A DNA stretch of 64,000 bases from Streptomyces sp. D2-8 (GCF_023184515.1 NZ_JAAHBP010000001.1:558001-622000), one strand, 5' to 3'; counted from the stretch's first letter, positions 51,633 through 59,125 are shown. Notes: generated by a model from the letters alone, not told the origin. Made by a program: numbers and translations.

Positions 51633-52198
51633 TCGACGAAGCTGTTGCTGCGGCTCTGGGAGAGCTGTCGCAGAGTCAGGTGGAAATCTTCGTGGCGGGC
51701 TGTGCGGAGCGGATGGTGCAGCTCTTCACGGGATTGTCCGGCCCTGACCCCATGCGAGTCAGTGACGTCGACACCGCCGTCCGACTCCAGGAAGATCTGT
51801 GGAACCTCGATACTCCGGCCGAGCATTTCCGGAGGTACGTCGACTGCCTGGAGAGCTTCCAAGAACTCCTGCCGTCCGACGAAGAGCTTGCCGACGTAGC
51901 GGGAATCTATTCCTTCTACGCAGTGCTCTCGCTGCGCTACGCGGCCCTGTATCGCTGCAGCCGCCAGGTTGACGATGCGCTAAAGTGCGCACACGCGTGT
52001 CTCACGGCTATGGGGCAACTGGACCAGAACCTCCAGGAGCCCGTGCACTTCACGCAAGAAGCCGACTTTCAACGGCAAGCTGTTGTGACGCCTCTGGCAG
52101 AGGCGCCGAACCCTTCCTCGTTCTCGCGTTTCAGGGAACGAGACCGGGCTGCTGGTCGAAAGCGGCTCGAGGACGTCCGGAGTCGCTTGGGACGCTGA
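51626..52198 (+). CDS. Presumed immunity protein of the deaminase-like tip
   Basis: 190 residues, soluble and helical (LGELSQSQVEIFVAGCAERM; YVDCLESFQELLPSDEELAD; AGIYSFYAVLSLRYAALYRC). Rich in acidic residues in the middle. I recognise no family with certainty. The GTG start lies 7 bases inside the toxin gene, with AGGAG 6-7 bases upstream, so the two are coupled, as immunity genes usually are. A strong terminator follows. A deleted copy of this gene lies at 57450. Immunity is inferred from position. Confidence 0.75.
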   Translation: MVVDEAVAAALGELSQSQVEIFVAGCAERMVQLFTGLSGPDPMRVSDVDTAVRLQEDLWNLDTPAEHFRRYVDCLESFQELLPSDEELADVAGIYSFYAVLSLRYAALYRCSRQVDDALKCAHACLTAMGQLDQNLQEPVHFTQEADFQRQAVVTPLAEAPNPSSFSRFRERDRAAGRKRLEDVRSRLGR

Positions 52199-52212
52199 TA
52201 CTCACCAGGTGA

Positions 52213-52258
52213 ACGCCGGTGTTTCGCTCGGGGTAAACCCAGAGCGAAACACCGGCGT
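52213..52258 (+). terminator. Very strong terminator hairpin, 17-bp perfect stem
   Basis: ACGCCGGTGTTTCGCTC (52213-52229) is perfectly complementary to GAGCGAAACACCGGCGT (52242-52258), with a 12-base loop. It lies 14 bases after the immunity gene and closes the first toxin/immunity unit. Confidence 0.85.
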
Positions 52259-52406
52259 AGTGAAGCCGTATAAATCAAGGGGGAGTATCCCCAAGACCGC
52301 GATCTCGTTCAGTTCATGAGGACGTGTGCGCGAGAACAGGCACGAGCAAGACCAAGCGCCATCAGGCGGGCCTCGCATGCCGGAGGCACTTGATAGCCTC
52401 GGTGCT

Positions 52407-52988
52407 GTGACCTCAAATGATCAACTGCTCGGTCTGATATCTGAGACCCCGGAGATTCAAGGCTTATTACGGTCATCCTTCAGCTTCGACGTCGGTAGGA
52501 AGTGGTGCGGCGACGGCTTGGGGCTTGCCTCGGGTGCGTCGCTGGAGCCAATCGCTGGGGAGTTCGCCGGAGGGGCGTATCTCTTGTGTGTTGAGGGGGA
52601 CCGTCGTCGGCCGGTGGTGTTCGCGAGCTCCGAGGGGGAGGGCGGACTGATCGCCGATAACCTGGCGGACGCATTGGAGATCATCATTGGGATGGCGTGG
52701 CAGGACTGCCTGGGGTTTTCCGGCGGAGGGAATTTGGATGTCATGCAAGCCTCTGCCCAGCACCTCGAGCGGCACTTGGTGAGAGACAACCCCGAGATCG
52801 CCAAGGAACGTGCTCTCGTTGCCGCAATCCTGTCGTTGCGCGTCGTGCCCGTTGCCGAGCTTGTCATCCGGCTGCACGCGGCCGCTTCGAGGACCGAGCC
52901 CGACTACGGAGTGACCGATGCGGACGGGCAAGCGTACGACTCGCTGTTCGGTGAATACTTGGAGCCTCGCTTCGGGGGATGGGGGTGA
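52407..52988 (+). CDS. Hypothetical protein, possible orphan immunity gene
   Basis: 193 residues from the GTG at 52407 (VTSNDQLLGLISETPEIQGL). Mixed alpha/beta, with WCGDGLGLASGASLEPIAGE, then FAGGAYLLCVEGDRRRPVVF and a helical C-terminal half. The VVFASSEGEGGLIADNLADA stretch recalls SUKH-type immunity proteins, but I cannot confirm this. The start is uncertain: GGAGG at 52382 would better suit an ATG at 52377. It has its own terminator and no toxin beside it. AT-richer than the surrounding genes. Confidence 0.65.
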   Translation: MTSNDQLLGLISETPEIQGLLRSSFSFDVGRKWCGDGLGLASGASLEPIAGEFAGGAYLLCVEGDRRRPVVFASSEGEGGLIADNLADALEIIIGMAWQDCLGFSGGGNLDVMQASAQHLERHLVRDNPEIAKERALVAAILSLRVVPVAELVIRLHAAASRTEPDYGVTDADGQAYDSLFGEYLEPRFGGWG

Positions 52989-53071
52989 GCCTGACAGGGC
53001 CTGCTCGCCATTCGCGCCGATCTCGGCGTTGCCGGATCAGTTCCAAGGGCCTGGGTGCCTCGCCCTGCGAC

Positions 53072-53100
53072 AGGGGCCGCCCGTTGGACGAGCGGCCCCT
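53072..53100 (+). terminator. Terminator hairpin after the orphan immunity-like gene
   Basis: AGGGGCCGC (53072-53080) pairs with GCGGCCCCT (53092-53100) around an 11-base loop. It also insulates the orphan HINT cassette that follows. Confidence 0.75.
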
Positions 53101-53141
53101 GCGATACCTGACCCGTCAGGTCGTCCTGGCGGGGCTTCTGC

Positions 53142-54137
53142 ATGGGGTGGTGGCCGTCGTTGACGGCTACCCCGTCAGACGAGGCACGTGCGGCGACGCG
53201 TCCGAAGCCGTCGCAGGTGAAGCGGGCGGTGAAGAAGTTCGCGCGAGAAGTGCGCGACGAGGCCAAGGAAACCGCCAAGGACGTGGCCCAGGGCGCCGCC
53301 TGCGAGGCGAACAGCTTCGTGCCCGGCACCCGGGTCCTGATGGCGGACGGCTCGACCAATCCGATCGAGAAGGTCAAGGTCGGTGACAAGGTCGTGGCCA
53401 CGGACCCGAAGACGGGCCGTACGTCGGTCCAGACGGCGACGGCGACGATCACCGGCAAGGGCACCAAGCAGTTGGTGAAGGTGACGTTGTCGATACACGA
53501 CGGCTCGTCAAAGTCCTCCATCAAGACGACCACGATCACAGCCACCGCGGGCCACCCCTTCTGGGTCCCGTCCCTGCGGGAGTGGATCGACGCCGGCGAA
53601 CTGAAGCCGGGGCAGTGGCTCCAGACGTCCTCGGGGACGTGGGTGCAGGTCGGGGCGGTGAAGGCTTGGACTGCCGCTGGGGCGACGGTTCACAACCTGA
53701 CCGTTACAGATGCGCATACGTTCTATGTGCTGGCGGGGGCAGAGCCCCTCCTCACGCACAACTGTGATGGCACCGTTTACTGGGTCAACGAAAATGCGCA
53801 TATGAGCCCGGAGGCCCGTGCCTACGACGACGGAGCGGCAGGTTCTAGAGCAGGTCTCGCGCCCGCACTGCAGTACTACCTGCCAGGGCGCAGCAGCCTT
53901 TCGCAGGTCAAGTTCGATGGTTTCGACGCGTCAAATGGGGTTCTGATCGACCGTAAGTTGGCTGTCACGACGCGGAACAAGACGTACCTGCAGGCCATCC
54001 GACAGTCTGTGGCGCTCGAGCAAAACGGGTACTCGGGCCGATGGGAAGTACCGACAGAAGGCGAAGCCAGGAGAGCACGTCGAGTTCTTGGCTCGCTCCT
54101 GATCACAAACATCAGAGTAAAGGTTGTACCGAGATGA
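53142..54137 (+). CDS. Orphan HINT cassette with REase-fold toxin tip (Tox-REase-5-like)
   Basis: 331 codons. The first 20 residues are not homologous and have no ribosome site; repeat homology with the Rhs gene begins at about 53198. The HINT module runs from Cys 54 to THNC (Cys 208). The new tip (208-331) contains SQVKFDGFDASNGVLIDRK, then YLQAIRQSVALEQNGYSGRW and a final VLGSLLITNIRVKVVP. The D-x(n)-(D)xK arrangement with the RQ-A-E helix is that of restriction-endonuclease-fold toxins of the Tox-REase-5 type, so a DNase is likely. Tip intact, but without Rhs shell or export signal it is probably a silent donor cassette. Confidence 0.78.
   Translation: MGWWPSLTATPSDEARAATRPKPSQVKRAVKKFAREVRDEAKETAKDVAQGAACEANSFVPGTRVLMADGSTNPIEKVKVGDKVVATDPKTGRTSVQTATATITGKGTKQLVKVTLSIHDGSSKSSIKTTTITATAGHPFWVPSLREWIDAGELKPGQWLQTSSGTWVQVGAVKAWTAAGATVHNLTVTDAHTFYVLAGAEPLLTHNCDGTVYWVNENAHMSPEARAYDDGAAGSRAGLAPALQYYLPGRSSLSQVKFDGFDASNGVLIDRKLAVTTRNKTYLQAIRQSVALEQNGYSGRWEVPTEGEARRARRVLGSLLITNIRVKVVPR
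53198..53765 (+). repeat. HINT-module repeat, copy 2
   Basis: Nearly identical to copy 1 in nucleotide sequence from GCGTCCGAAG to the Asn-Cys codons, with few substitutions (for example VAQGAACEAN for DEAQNIGCES). The repeat boundary lies within the Pro/Lys linker just before the HINT module, which marks the recombination point. Reading frame open throughout. Confidence 0.88.
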
Positions 54138-54394
54138 ACACCGAGCAATTCCTGGTGAAGGCTTTCTCGAGCCTTCTGGTTTCCATCGACCTGACGGATG
54201 ATGGCGACCTTGATCCTGACGTCGCCTCGGACATCGTGGAGCCCGTTGCTGCGATGGCCCGAGACCTAGGGCGCGCAGAGCGGGCGGAGCTCGCTTCTCT
54301 CATCCGAACAGCTGCCGATTCGGAGGCCGACCCAGTAAGGCAGCGATCGATGCGTACCCTTCCTGAGGACATTGGATTGCTGGACGAGGACTGA
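54134..54394 (+). CDS. Presumed immunity protein of the REase-like tip
   Basis: 86 residues, acidic, all-helical: MNTEQFLVKAFSSLLVSIDL, DVASDIVEPVAAMARDLGRA and an acidic tail LPEDIGLLDED. The ATG overlaps the toxin stop (ATGA). A small acidic protein behind a nuclease is the usual immunity pattern. Family not recognised. A terminator follows 19 bases after the stop. Confidence 0.72.
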   Translation: MNTEQFLVKAFSSLLVSIDLTDDGDLDPDVASDIVEPVAAMARDLGRAERAELASLIRTAADSEADPVRQRSMRTLPEDIGLLDED

Positions 54395-54412
54395 CGGTCC
54401 AACGTCTCCGCA

Positions 54413-54443
54413 CGGTGGCCCGCTCCTCTGCAGCGGGCCACCG
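54413..54443 (+). terminator. Terminator hairpin after the second toxin/immunity unit
   Basis: CGGTGGCCCGCT (54413-54424) pairs with AGCGGGCCACCG (54432-54443) around a 7-base loop. Perfect 12-base stem. Confidence 0.82.
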
Positions 54444-54460
54444 CGTGCGCCTCGGTGAGG

Positions 54461-54942
54461 AGCATAGGCTGCGAGTCGCCGAACAGCTTCGTGCCCGGCA
54501 CGCGGGTCCTGATGGCCGCCGGCTCGACCAAGCCGATCGAGAAGGTCGACGTCGGTGACAAGGTCATCGCAACGGACCCGTAGACGAGTCGTACGTCGGT
54601 TCAGACGGCCACGGCGACGATCCTCGGCAAGGGCGCCAAGCGCTTGATGAAGGTGACGCTGTCGATGCACGACGGCGCGTCCTCGTCCAAGTCGGGAACG
54701 AAGGCCACGACAGTCACAGCCACCGCGGGCCACCCTTCTGGGTGCCGAGCCTCCGGGAGTGGATCGACGCCGGCGCACTGAAGCCGGGGCAGTGGCTCCA
54801 GACTTTATCGGGGACCTGGGTGTAGGTCGGGGCGGTGAAGGCGTGGACTGCCGCGAAGGCGACGGTTCACAACCTGACCGTCACGGATGCGCATACGTAC
54901 TACGCCTTGGCGGGGACCACTCCGCTGCTCACCCATAATTGT
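54461..54942 (+). pseudogene. HINT-module repeat, copy 3, decayed
   Basis: Homology starts at the GCTGCGAGTCGCCGAACAGC region, so the linker before the HINT Cys is missing. Three lesions are visible: an in-frame TAG at 54581 (Lys to stop in the DPKTGR motif), loss of one C near 54733 (GGCCACCCTTCT versus GGCCACCCCTTCT in other copies), and a TAG at 54823 (CAG to TAG). Only the last part is open, running into the next tip. It cannot make a processed toxin as it stands. Confidence 0.82.
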
Positions 54943-55317
54943 GGTGAAGGGTACGCCGACGTCTATTTGGACGACGAGCAGAGGCACGCTTCCATTTCCG
55001 TGACCCACGGTGACACGACCTTGCACACCGAGGCGCGGTCGCGGCCGGGAGAGGCCTCCATCCCCGGGGTTCGGAGCAAGCCGCATTCTCCGGGAACCAT
55101 CGTCGTCAGAGTTCCTCTACAGAACGCTCGAAACGCACAACTGGCGCAGTACGCCATGGAAGACATGGACCTCGGTCCGCACGACAATGACAGGAACAAC
55201 TGCGTCACGTACTGCGCGAGGATACTCAAGGCCGGAGGAGTGGACGTGCCGGCAACCGAATCACAGAACATCGCAGGCTGGCTCCTCAACTCCAGATACC
55301 GGCAGAGGAGGCTCTAG
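54835..55317 (+). CDS. Toxin tip of the third cassette, permuted papain-like (NlpC/LRAT-type) candidate
   Basis: The frame is open from the HINT end (NLTVTDAHTYYALAG, HN-C at residue 36) through a 125-residue tip. The tip has RHASISVTHGDTTLHTEA, then RNNCVTYCARILKAGG and SQNIAGWLLNS. A His near the start and Cys residues in N-N-C-x3-C suggest a circularly permuted papain-like fold, known from Rhs toxins acting as amidases, acyltransferases or peptidases. The nominal GTG start has no ribosome site, because the cassette lost its 5' part. The tip itself looks intact and AT-richer than the shell. Confidence 0.6.
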   Translation: MKAWTAAKATVHNLTVTDAHTYYALAGTTPLLTHNCGEGYADVYLDDEQRHASISVTHGDTTLHTEARSRPGEASIPGVRSKPHSPGTIVVRVPLQNARNAQLAQYAMEDMDLGPHDNDRNNCVTYCARILKAGGVDVPATESQNIAGWLLNSRYRQRRL

Positions 55318-55319
55318 TA

Positions 55320-55739
55320 ATGACACCGGAAGGCTGGGAATGGCTCAAGGGCCAGCCGCAGGCTCGGGAAGCCCCTCCAGTTCTCCAATCGCCCACCGCC
55401 TCCGCGCATCTGAATCTCGGTGTCCAGATGATCGGAAGCAACATCATCGGGAACGATCTGGTCGAGCTGGTCGCGGAATACATGGCTGCGCATGCCCGAC
55501 TCGAACTGTGGATGGGCGGCCACGAACCGCCCCTCACGATGCGGCAGCAGTTCGAACGGGGGCGCGCCGGCTCCGATGCTCTGCGAGTCGCCTACGAAGC
55601 GTGGGTGGAGTACGAAGCGGCACACCGCGCGGCTGGCGGAAGGGTCACGCAACTGCGCGGTCGCCGCAAGGCATTGAAAGCCGCAGTGCATGATGCCACT
55701 GAGGTACTTGTACGCCTGACGAGTGACGAGGCCGTTTGA
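55320..55739 (+). CDS. Presumed immunity protein of the third cassette
   Basis: 139 residues, helical, with MTPEGWEWLKGQPQ at the start, LVELVAEYMAAHARLELWMG in the middle and a basic C-terminal helix. The ATG lies two bases after the toxin stop, with GAGGAG upstream, so expression could be independent. No family recognised. A terminator follows 27 bases after the stop. It has stayed open although its toxin cassette has decayed, which fits selection for immunity. Confidence 0.7.
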   Translation: MTPEGWEWLKGQPQAREAPPVLQSPTASAHLNLGVQMIGSNIIGNDLVELVAEYMAAHARLELWMGGHEPPLTMRQQFERGRAGSDALRVAYEAWVEYEAAHRAAGGRVTQLRGRRKALKAAVHDATEVLVRLTSDEAV

Positions 55740-55766
55740 TCTGGGCGCTCTGACCTCCCCACCACG

Positions 55767-55801
55767 GGCGGCTCCCCACGAGAGACATCTGGGGAGCCGC
55801 C
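55767..55801 (+). terminator. Terminator hairpin after the third toxin/immunity unit
   Basis: GGCGGCTCCCCA (55767-55778) pairs with TGGGGAGCCGCC (55790-55801) around an 11-base loop. Perfect stem. Confidence 0.82.
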
Positions 55802-55839
55802 TCATGGACCCGCCCTAGGTGGGAGCGTCGGCTGCGCGT

Positions 55840-56175
55840 CAAGCCGATCGAGAAGGTCGACGCCGGTGACAAGGTCATCGCCACGGACCCGAAGACGGGT
55901 CGTACGTCGGTTCAGACGGCCACGGCGACGATCCTCAGCAAGGGCGCCAAGCACTTGGTGAAGGTGACGCTGTCGATCCACGACGGCTCGTCCAAGTCTG
56001 GAACGAAGACGACGATCACAGCCACCGCGGGCCACCCCTTCTGGGTCCCGTCCCTGCGGGAGTGGATCGACGCCGGCGAACTCAAGCCGGGGCAGTGGCT
56101 CCAGACGTCCTCGGGGACGTGGGTGCAGGTCGGAGCGGTGAAGGCTTGGACTGCCGCGAGGGCGACGGTTCATAA
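55840..56175 (+). repeat. HINT-module repeat, copy 4, truncated at both ends
   Basis: Homology starts at AAGCCGATCGAGAAGGTC, inside the HINT module, and runs to TVHN. The last 25 or so codons (LTVTDAHTFYVL to the HN-C junction) are deleted and the frame shifts into ITERL and a stop at 56192. The module therefore lacks both its catalytic Cys and its C-terminal junction. Confidence 0.85.
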
Positions 56176-56505
56176 CATAACGGAACGACTGTAACCACCG
56201 CCGTACTTGACGGCGAACTGGTCTACGCAACCAACCAGAACAAGATGAAAGAAGATGCGCGTGCCCCGGCGGAGTCACTCGGGTACCGGCGAGTGTTCGG
56301 TGCTCGTCTCAAGGGTCCCGGCCAGACCGATGCGGAGCAGATCTTGCTCAATGCGGTCGACCGCGGAGAGGCCGGCTCTTCGGGGCGCATGGCCATCTCG
56401 CGAGTACCGTGTGGCCCTCGTCGCCAGGATTGCGGCGGGCGAATCGGAAGTGGAAGATACCCGAATATCCGAGTCGTAGGCAGGTGTGGCGCAGGGACCG
56501 GTTAG
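56176..56505 (+). pseudogene. Toxin tip of the fourth cassette, out of frame with its HINT module
   Basis: In a frame different from the HINT remnant, the sequence reads TTVTTAVLDGELVYATNQNK, RRVFGARLKGPGQTDAEQIL and then ISRVPCGPRRQDCGGRIGSG, ending at 56505. The D-A-E-Q helix and two spaced Cys recall deaminase-like tips, but the Cys spacing (six residues between) is unusual, so the class is open. The frame break and missing HINT end make this a fossil cassette. Confidence 0.62.
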
Positions 56506-56523
56506 AAGAAGGGGAGATTGACA

Positions 56524-57012
56524 GTGCTTCTGTGGGACCAAGAGATGAGTCCTCTGCGGAATAGCTTGCGGGAAATCCCGCCCGCTCAGCGTCTGGTGCT
56601 GGCCATGAGGGTCATGGAATGGACTCTTGAGTCGATCGGACCCATCGAAGTAGAGGTCGTCAGAAGCTACATCGAGGAAGGAATAAGGGCGGGACGGGAA
56701 GCCGTTCAGTCCGGCCTCGAGAAGATCACACTCCCCGAGGAGACACTCGACAAGTATGTCGAGGTCGACGACGAGGCGTATGAGCCCGGCACTTCGCATG
56801 TCTTGTCAGCCCTTCTTGCGTGCGCTGATGCGCCGGAAGGGCTGACGGGAGATGTGCTCTACGGCGTTCTGTCCTTCTGCTATGAAGGACTGCTCGAACG
56901 GGAGGACCTGCCCACATTGAGCATCGAGGAAGAACAGCAGAACGCCAGATGCGTTGAAGTGGTTCGCTTCCAGAAGCGCTGCATCGTGGAGGCCGTCAGA
57001 GAAGCTGAGTGA
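56524..57012 (+). CDS. Presumed immunity protein of the fourth cassette
   Basis: 162 residues from the GTG at 56524, with GGGAG 7 bases upstream; a TTG two codons earlier is less likely. Helical and acidic: MSPLRNSLREIPPAQRLVLA, EVEVVRSYIEEGIRAGREAV and SFCYEGLLEREDLP. Open and well formed although its toxin is broken. No family recognised. A terminator follows 17 bases after the stop. Confidence 0.72.
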   Translation: MLLWDQEMSPLRNSLREIPPAQRLVLAMRVMEWTLESIGPIEVEVVRSYIEEGIRAGREAVQSGLEKITLPEETLDKYVEVDDEAYEPGTSHVLSALLACADAPEGLTGDVLYGVLSFCYEGLLEREDLPTLSIEEEQQNARCVEVVRFQKRCIVEAVREAE

Positions 57013-57029
57013 CCGAACTACGGATGGAC

Positions 57030-57062
57030 CGAGGGGGCGCCAGCCAGGCTGACGCCCCCTCG
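57030..57062 (+). terminator. Terminator hairpin after the fourth immunity gene
   Basis: CGAGGGGGCG (57030-57039) pairs with CGCCCCCTCG (57053-57062) around a 13-base loop that can itself pair partly (CAGCC/GGCTG). Confidence 0.8.
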
Positions 57063-57139
57063 CTTCAGCAGGCCGTGACCGATGACAACGCCGCAGATGC
57101 GCAGGGATCATCGCCGAGGGTGCGACCCCAGCGGCCTGG

Positions 57140-57431
57140 AGAAAGTGGGGCTGCGCTTCTTCGTCTGGATCTTCGTCGGCCTTTTCGCGACCTTCGCGCC
57201 CAAGGCCCTTCCGCCTTCGGCTGGCGGCCTGGTTGGGAATGGTGGGATGCGAATCAGGCTGGCGGGAATGTGGTCCAGGTCTGGATGGATTCCCACGGAG
57301 AGCCTGTGTTTGCATGCGACGAGTTGAGGTGGATCTGCTACCTCAGCGGTGCCCAATCCGTAGTGGGACCTTTGTTGGTTCCACCTGAGATCTGGGAGAG
57401 GCAACAGTCAGTCGGCATCTCGTCCGCTTGA
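57140..57431 (+). pseudogene. C-terminal remnant of another small (immunity-like) protein
   Basis: A protein-like stretch begins at about DLRRPFRDLRAQG and continues FGWRPGWEWWDANQAGGNV, VQVWMDSHGEPVFACDELRW, ICYLSGAQSVVGPLLVPPEI to the stop at 57431. The frame stays open back to a GTG at 57009, but that part runs through the terminator hairpin and has no protein character, so the N terminus is missing. Style and place suggest a displaced immunity gene. Family unknown. Confidence 0.5.
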
Positions 57432-57449
57432 CGTCTCATCCGCAAGTAG

Positions 57450-57632
57450 GTAGCGGGCTGTGCGGCGCCGGATGGTGAAGCGCCGCAGCCACCAGGTTGA
57501 GAATGCGCTCAAGTGCGCACACGTTCGCCTCAGGCTACGGGACAACTGGACCAGACCCTCGCGGAGCCCGTGCACTTCGCCCAAGAAGCCGAGCCCCTGC
57601 CTCGTTCTCAGGTTGCAGGGCGCGGGACCTGG
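57450..57632 (+). pseudogene. Deleted relic of the first immunity gene
   Basis: TAGCGGGCTGTGCGG followed by CGGATGGTG matches 51690-51718 of the immunity gene at 51626. It then jumps to CCGCAGCCACCAGGTTGAGA and AACTGGACCAGA, then GAGCCCGTGCACTTC and CAAGAAGCCGA, which match 51955-52140. About 240 bases between the two parts are missing, and several frame changes follow. It is a paralogous fossil, not a gene. Its end touches the stop of the hydrolase on the other strand. Confidence 0.75.
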
Positions 57633-57633
57633 C

Positions 57634-58482
57634 TCAATTCTCGGCTGGGGGTGTGAGGGCGGCGGACGTGACGGCCACGAAGGCCTCCGGGTTGTCCAGC
57701 ATGATGTTGTGGCCGCAGTCGGGGATCGCGACGACGGACACCCCGGCCTCGATGAGGGCCGCGGTGCCCGGAAGTGGGCCGTCGGACTCGGGAAGCAGGA
57801 AGGCGCGGGGGATTTTCAGTTCCACCAGGAGCTCACGCATGGTGGGGACGGTGCCGCGGGTGAGATGGACCGCGCTGCGGTGCAGGGCCTCCCGGCTGGC
57901 CAGCCGCATTGTGGACCACCAGTGGGCGCCGACCCGGTCGCGGACCTCCTTCCAGCCGCCGCCCGTCACGAACTCCTCCTCGGAGTAGGCGGCGATGCCG
58001 CTGCTGCCCGAGGAGCCGGGCGTGCGCGGGACCGGGTCGAGGTTGGCGTCGATCAGGACCAGCCGGGAGACCAGGTGGGGGTGGCGGGCCGCCAGGACGA
58101 TGGCCACCGAGCCGCCCATGCTGTGGGCGATCACTTCGGCGGCCGAGACGCCCGCTGTCGTCAGAGCGTTGGCGAGGGCGTCGGCGTGGGACTCCAGGGT
58201 GTAGTCGAAGTGCGCCGGGCGGTCGCTGATGCCGTGGCCCAGGAGGTCCAGGAGCAGTGAGCGGTGCCCGGACAGCTTCTGGTCGACCGCGACGGATGTG
58301 AAGTAGGCGGGCGATGTGGCGCCCAGCCCGTGCACGTAGACGCGCGGCGGTTCCTGCCCCGGCAGTTCGACCCAGCGGATTCGGTCGCCCTCGGGTGTTA
58401 CGGCGGCGCTGCGCACGGTCTGCTCTCCTGCGGTCGTGACGACGGGAGACACGAGAGTAGCCACCGAGGTTGGATGAGCCAT
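57634..58482 (-). CDS. Alpha/beta hydrolase
   Basis: 282 residues. Nucleophile elbow EVIAHSMGGSVAIVLAARHP, oxyanion region VYVHGLGATSPAYFTS, and the catalytic His in DCGHNIMLDNPEAFV. The acid is probably in LIDANLDPVP or LLPESDGPLPG. No signal peptide. The first ATG at 58482 overlaps, in opposite direction, the ATG of the YciI-like gene (58481), and no ribosome site precedes it, so the true start may be a little downstream. Substrate unknown. Confidence 0.88.
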   Translation of the reverse strand: MAHPTSVATLVSPVVTTAGEQTVRSAAVTPEGDRIRWVELPGQEPPRVYVHGLGATSPAYFTSVAVDQKLSGHRSLLLDLLGHGISDRPAHFDYTLESHADALANALTTAGVSAAEVIAHSMGGSVAIVLAARHPHLVSRLVLIDANLDPVPRTPGSSGSSGIAAYSEEEFVTGGGWKEVRDRVGAHWWSTMRLASREALHRSAVHLTRGTVPTMRELLVELKIPRAFLLPESDGPLPGTAALIEAGVSVVAIPDCGHNIMLDNPEAFVAVTSAALTPPAEN

Positions 58483-59032
58483 GGAGTTTTTCTGCTACCA
58501 CCGCGACCGGCCCGGCTCCCTGCCCTTGCGCGAGGAGCTGGGGGAAGCGCACTGGGCCTATATGGACAGGTACGAGGCGGAGTTGATCGCCCGTGGGCCG
58601 ACTTTCGCTGATGACGGTGAGACGCCCACGGGCAGTGTGCACATCGTCGACCTGCCGGATGTCGCCGCCGCCCGGGCCTTCGCCTTCGACGAGCCCAACT
58701 ACCAGGCCGGGGCGTACCGGGACGTGCTGCTGCGGCGGTGGCGCAATCTGCTGGGGCGCACCATGTGGGAGTTCCCCGGTGGACCGAGTGGTGGGGACCG
58801 ATTCCTCGTGCTCGGCTTCGGCTCGGGAACGGCCGTCGACCTCGACGTGCCGTACGACCGGGACGAGCTGATCGCCTACGGGCCGCTGCTGTCCGACGAT
58901 GGTGCCGTGTGGGTGGGGACGGCAGCGCTGGTGCGGGCCCCGGACGCGGAGGCGGCGCGTGCCGTGCTGACCCACCAGGGGCGGTACGCAGGCATCGAGG
59001 TGCACGCGTGGGAGTTCGGCGGGCGGCGGTGA
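58481..59032 (+). CDS. YciI-like protein (two-domain)
   Basis: 183 residues. The first half has MEFFCYHRDRPGSLPLREEL, HWAYMDRYEAELIARGPTF and VHIVDLPDVAAARAFAFDEP, the dimeric alpha/beta-barrel YciI pattern with the His-Asp pair. The second half repeats the layout: DELIAYGPLLSDDGAVWVGT, AALVRAPDAEAARAVL. YciI-related proteins are small-molecule enzymes of mostly unknown substrate. It is divergent from the hydrolase with overlapping start codons. Confidence 0.85.
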   Translation: MEFFCYHRDRPGSLPLREELGEAHWAYMDRYEAELIARGPTFADDGETPTGSVHIVDLPDVAAARAFAFDEPNYQAGAYRDVLLRRWRNLLGRTMWEFPGGPSGGDRFLVLGFGSGTAVDLDVPYDRDELIAYGPLLSDDGAVWVGTAALVRAPDAEAARAVLTHQGRYAGIEVHAWEFGGRR

Positions 59033-59072
59033 CGAGGGGCCCCGGAGCACACTGAGAGAAGGTTGGGGCCGG

Positions 59073-59103
59073 GGCCGTGTGCCGTGGAAGCACGGCACCG
59101 GCC
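59073..59103. terminator. Bidirectional terminator hairpin
   Basis: GTGCCGTG (59079-59086) pairs with CACGGCAC (59091-59098) around a GAAG loop, and the outer GGCCG pairs with CGGCC. It lies between the convergent YciI-like and DUF397 genes. Confidence 0.75.
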
Positions 59104-59125
59104 AGGAAGCGGGCGGCCCCGACCG

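Noticed and set aside
50664..56175. HINT copies taken as inteins
   Set aside because: They sit between a toxin shell and variable tips, end in HN-C with a toxin rather than a conserved C-extein, and repeat as cassettes; this is the PT-HINT autoprocessing pattern.
57009..57431. A 140-codon frame overlapping the fourth immunity stop by GTGA
   Set aside because: Its first third runs through the terminator hairpin and has no protein character; only the C-terminal part looks real, so it is listed as a remnant.
46703..57640. CRISPR-like or IS-driven repeat array
   Set aside because: Repeat units are about 350-575 bases, protein-coding and decayed to differing degrees; no transposase, terminal inverted repeats or short spacers were seen.
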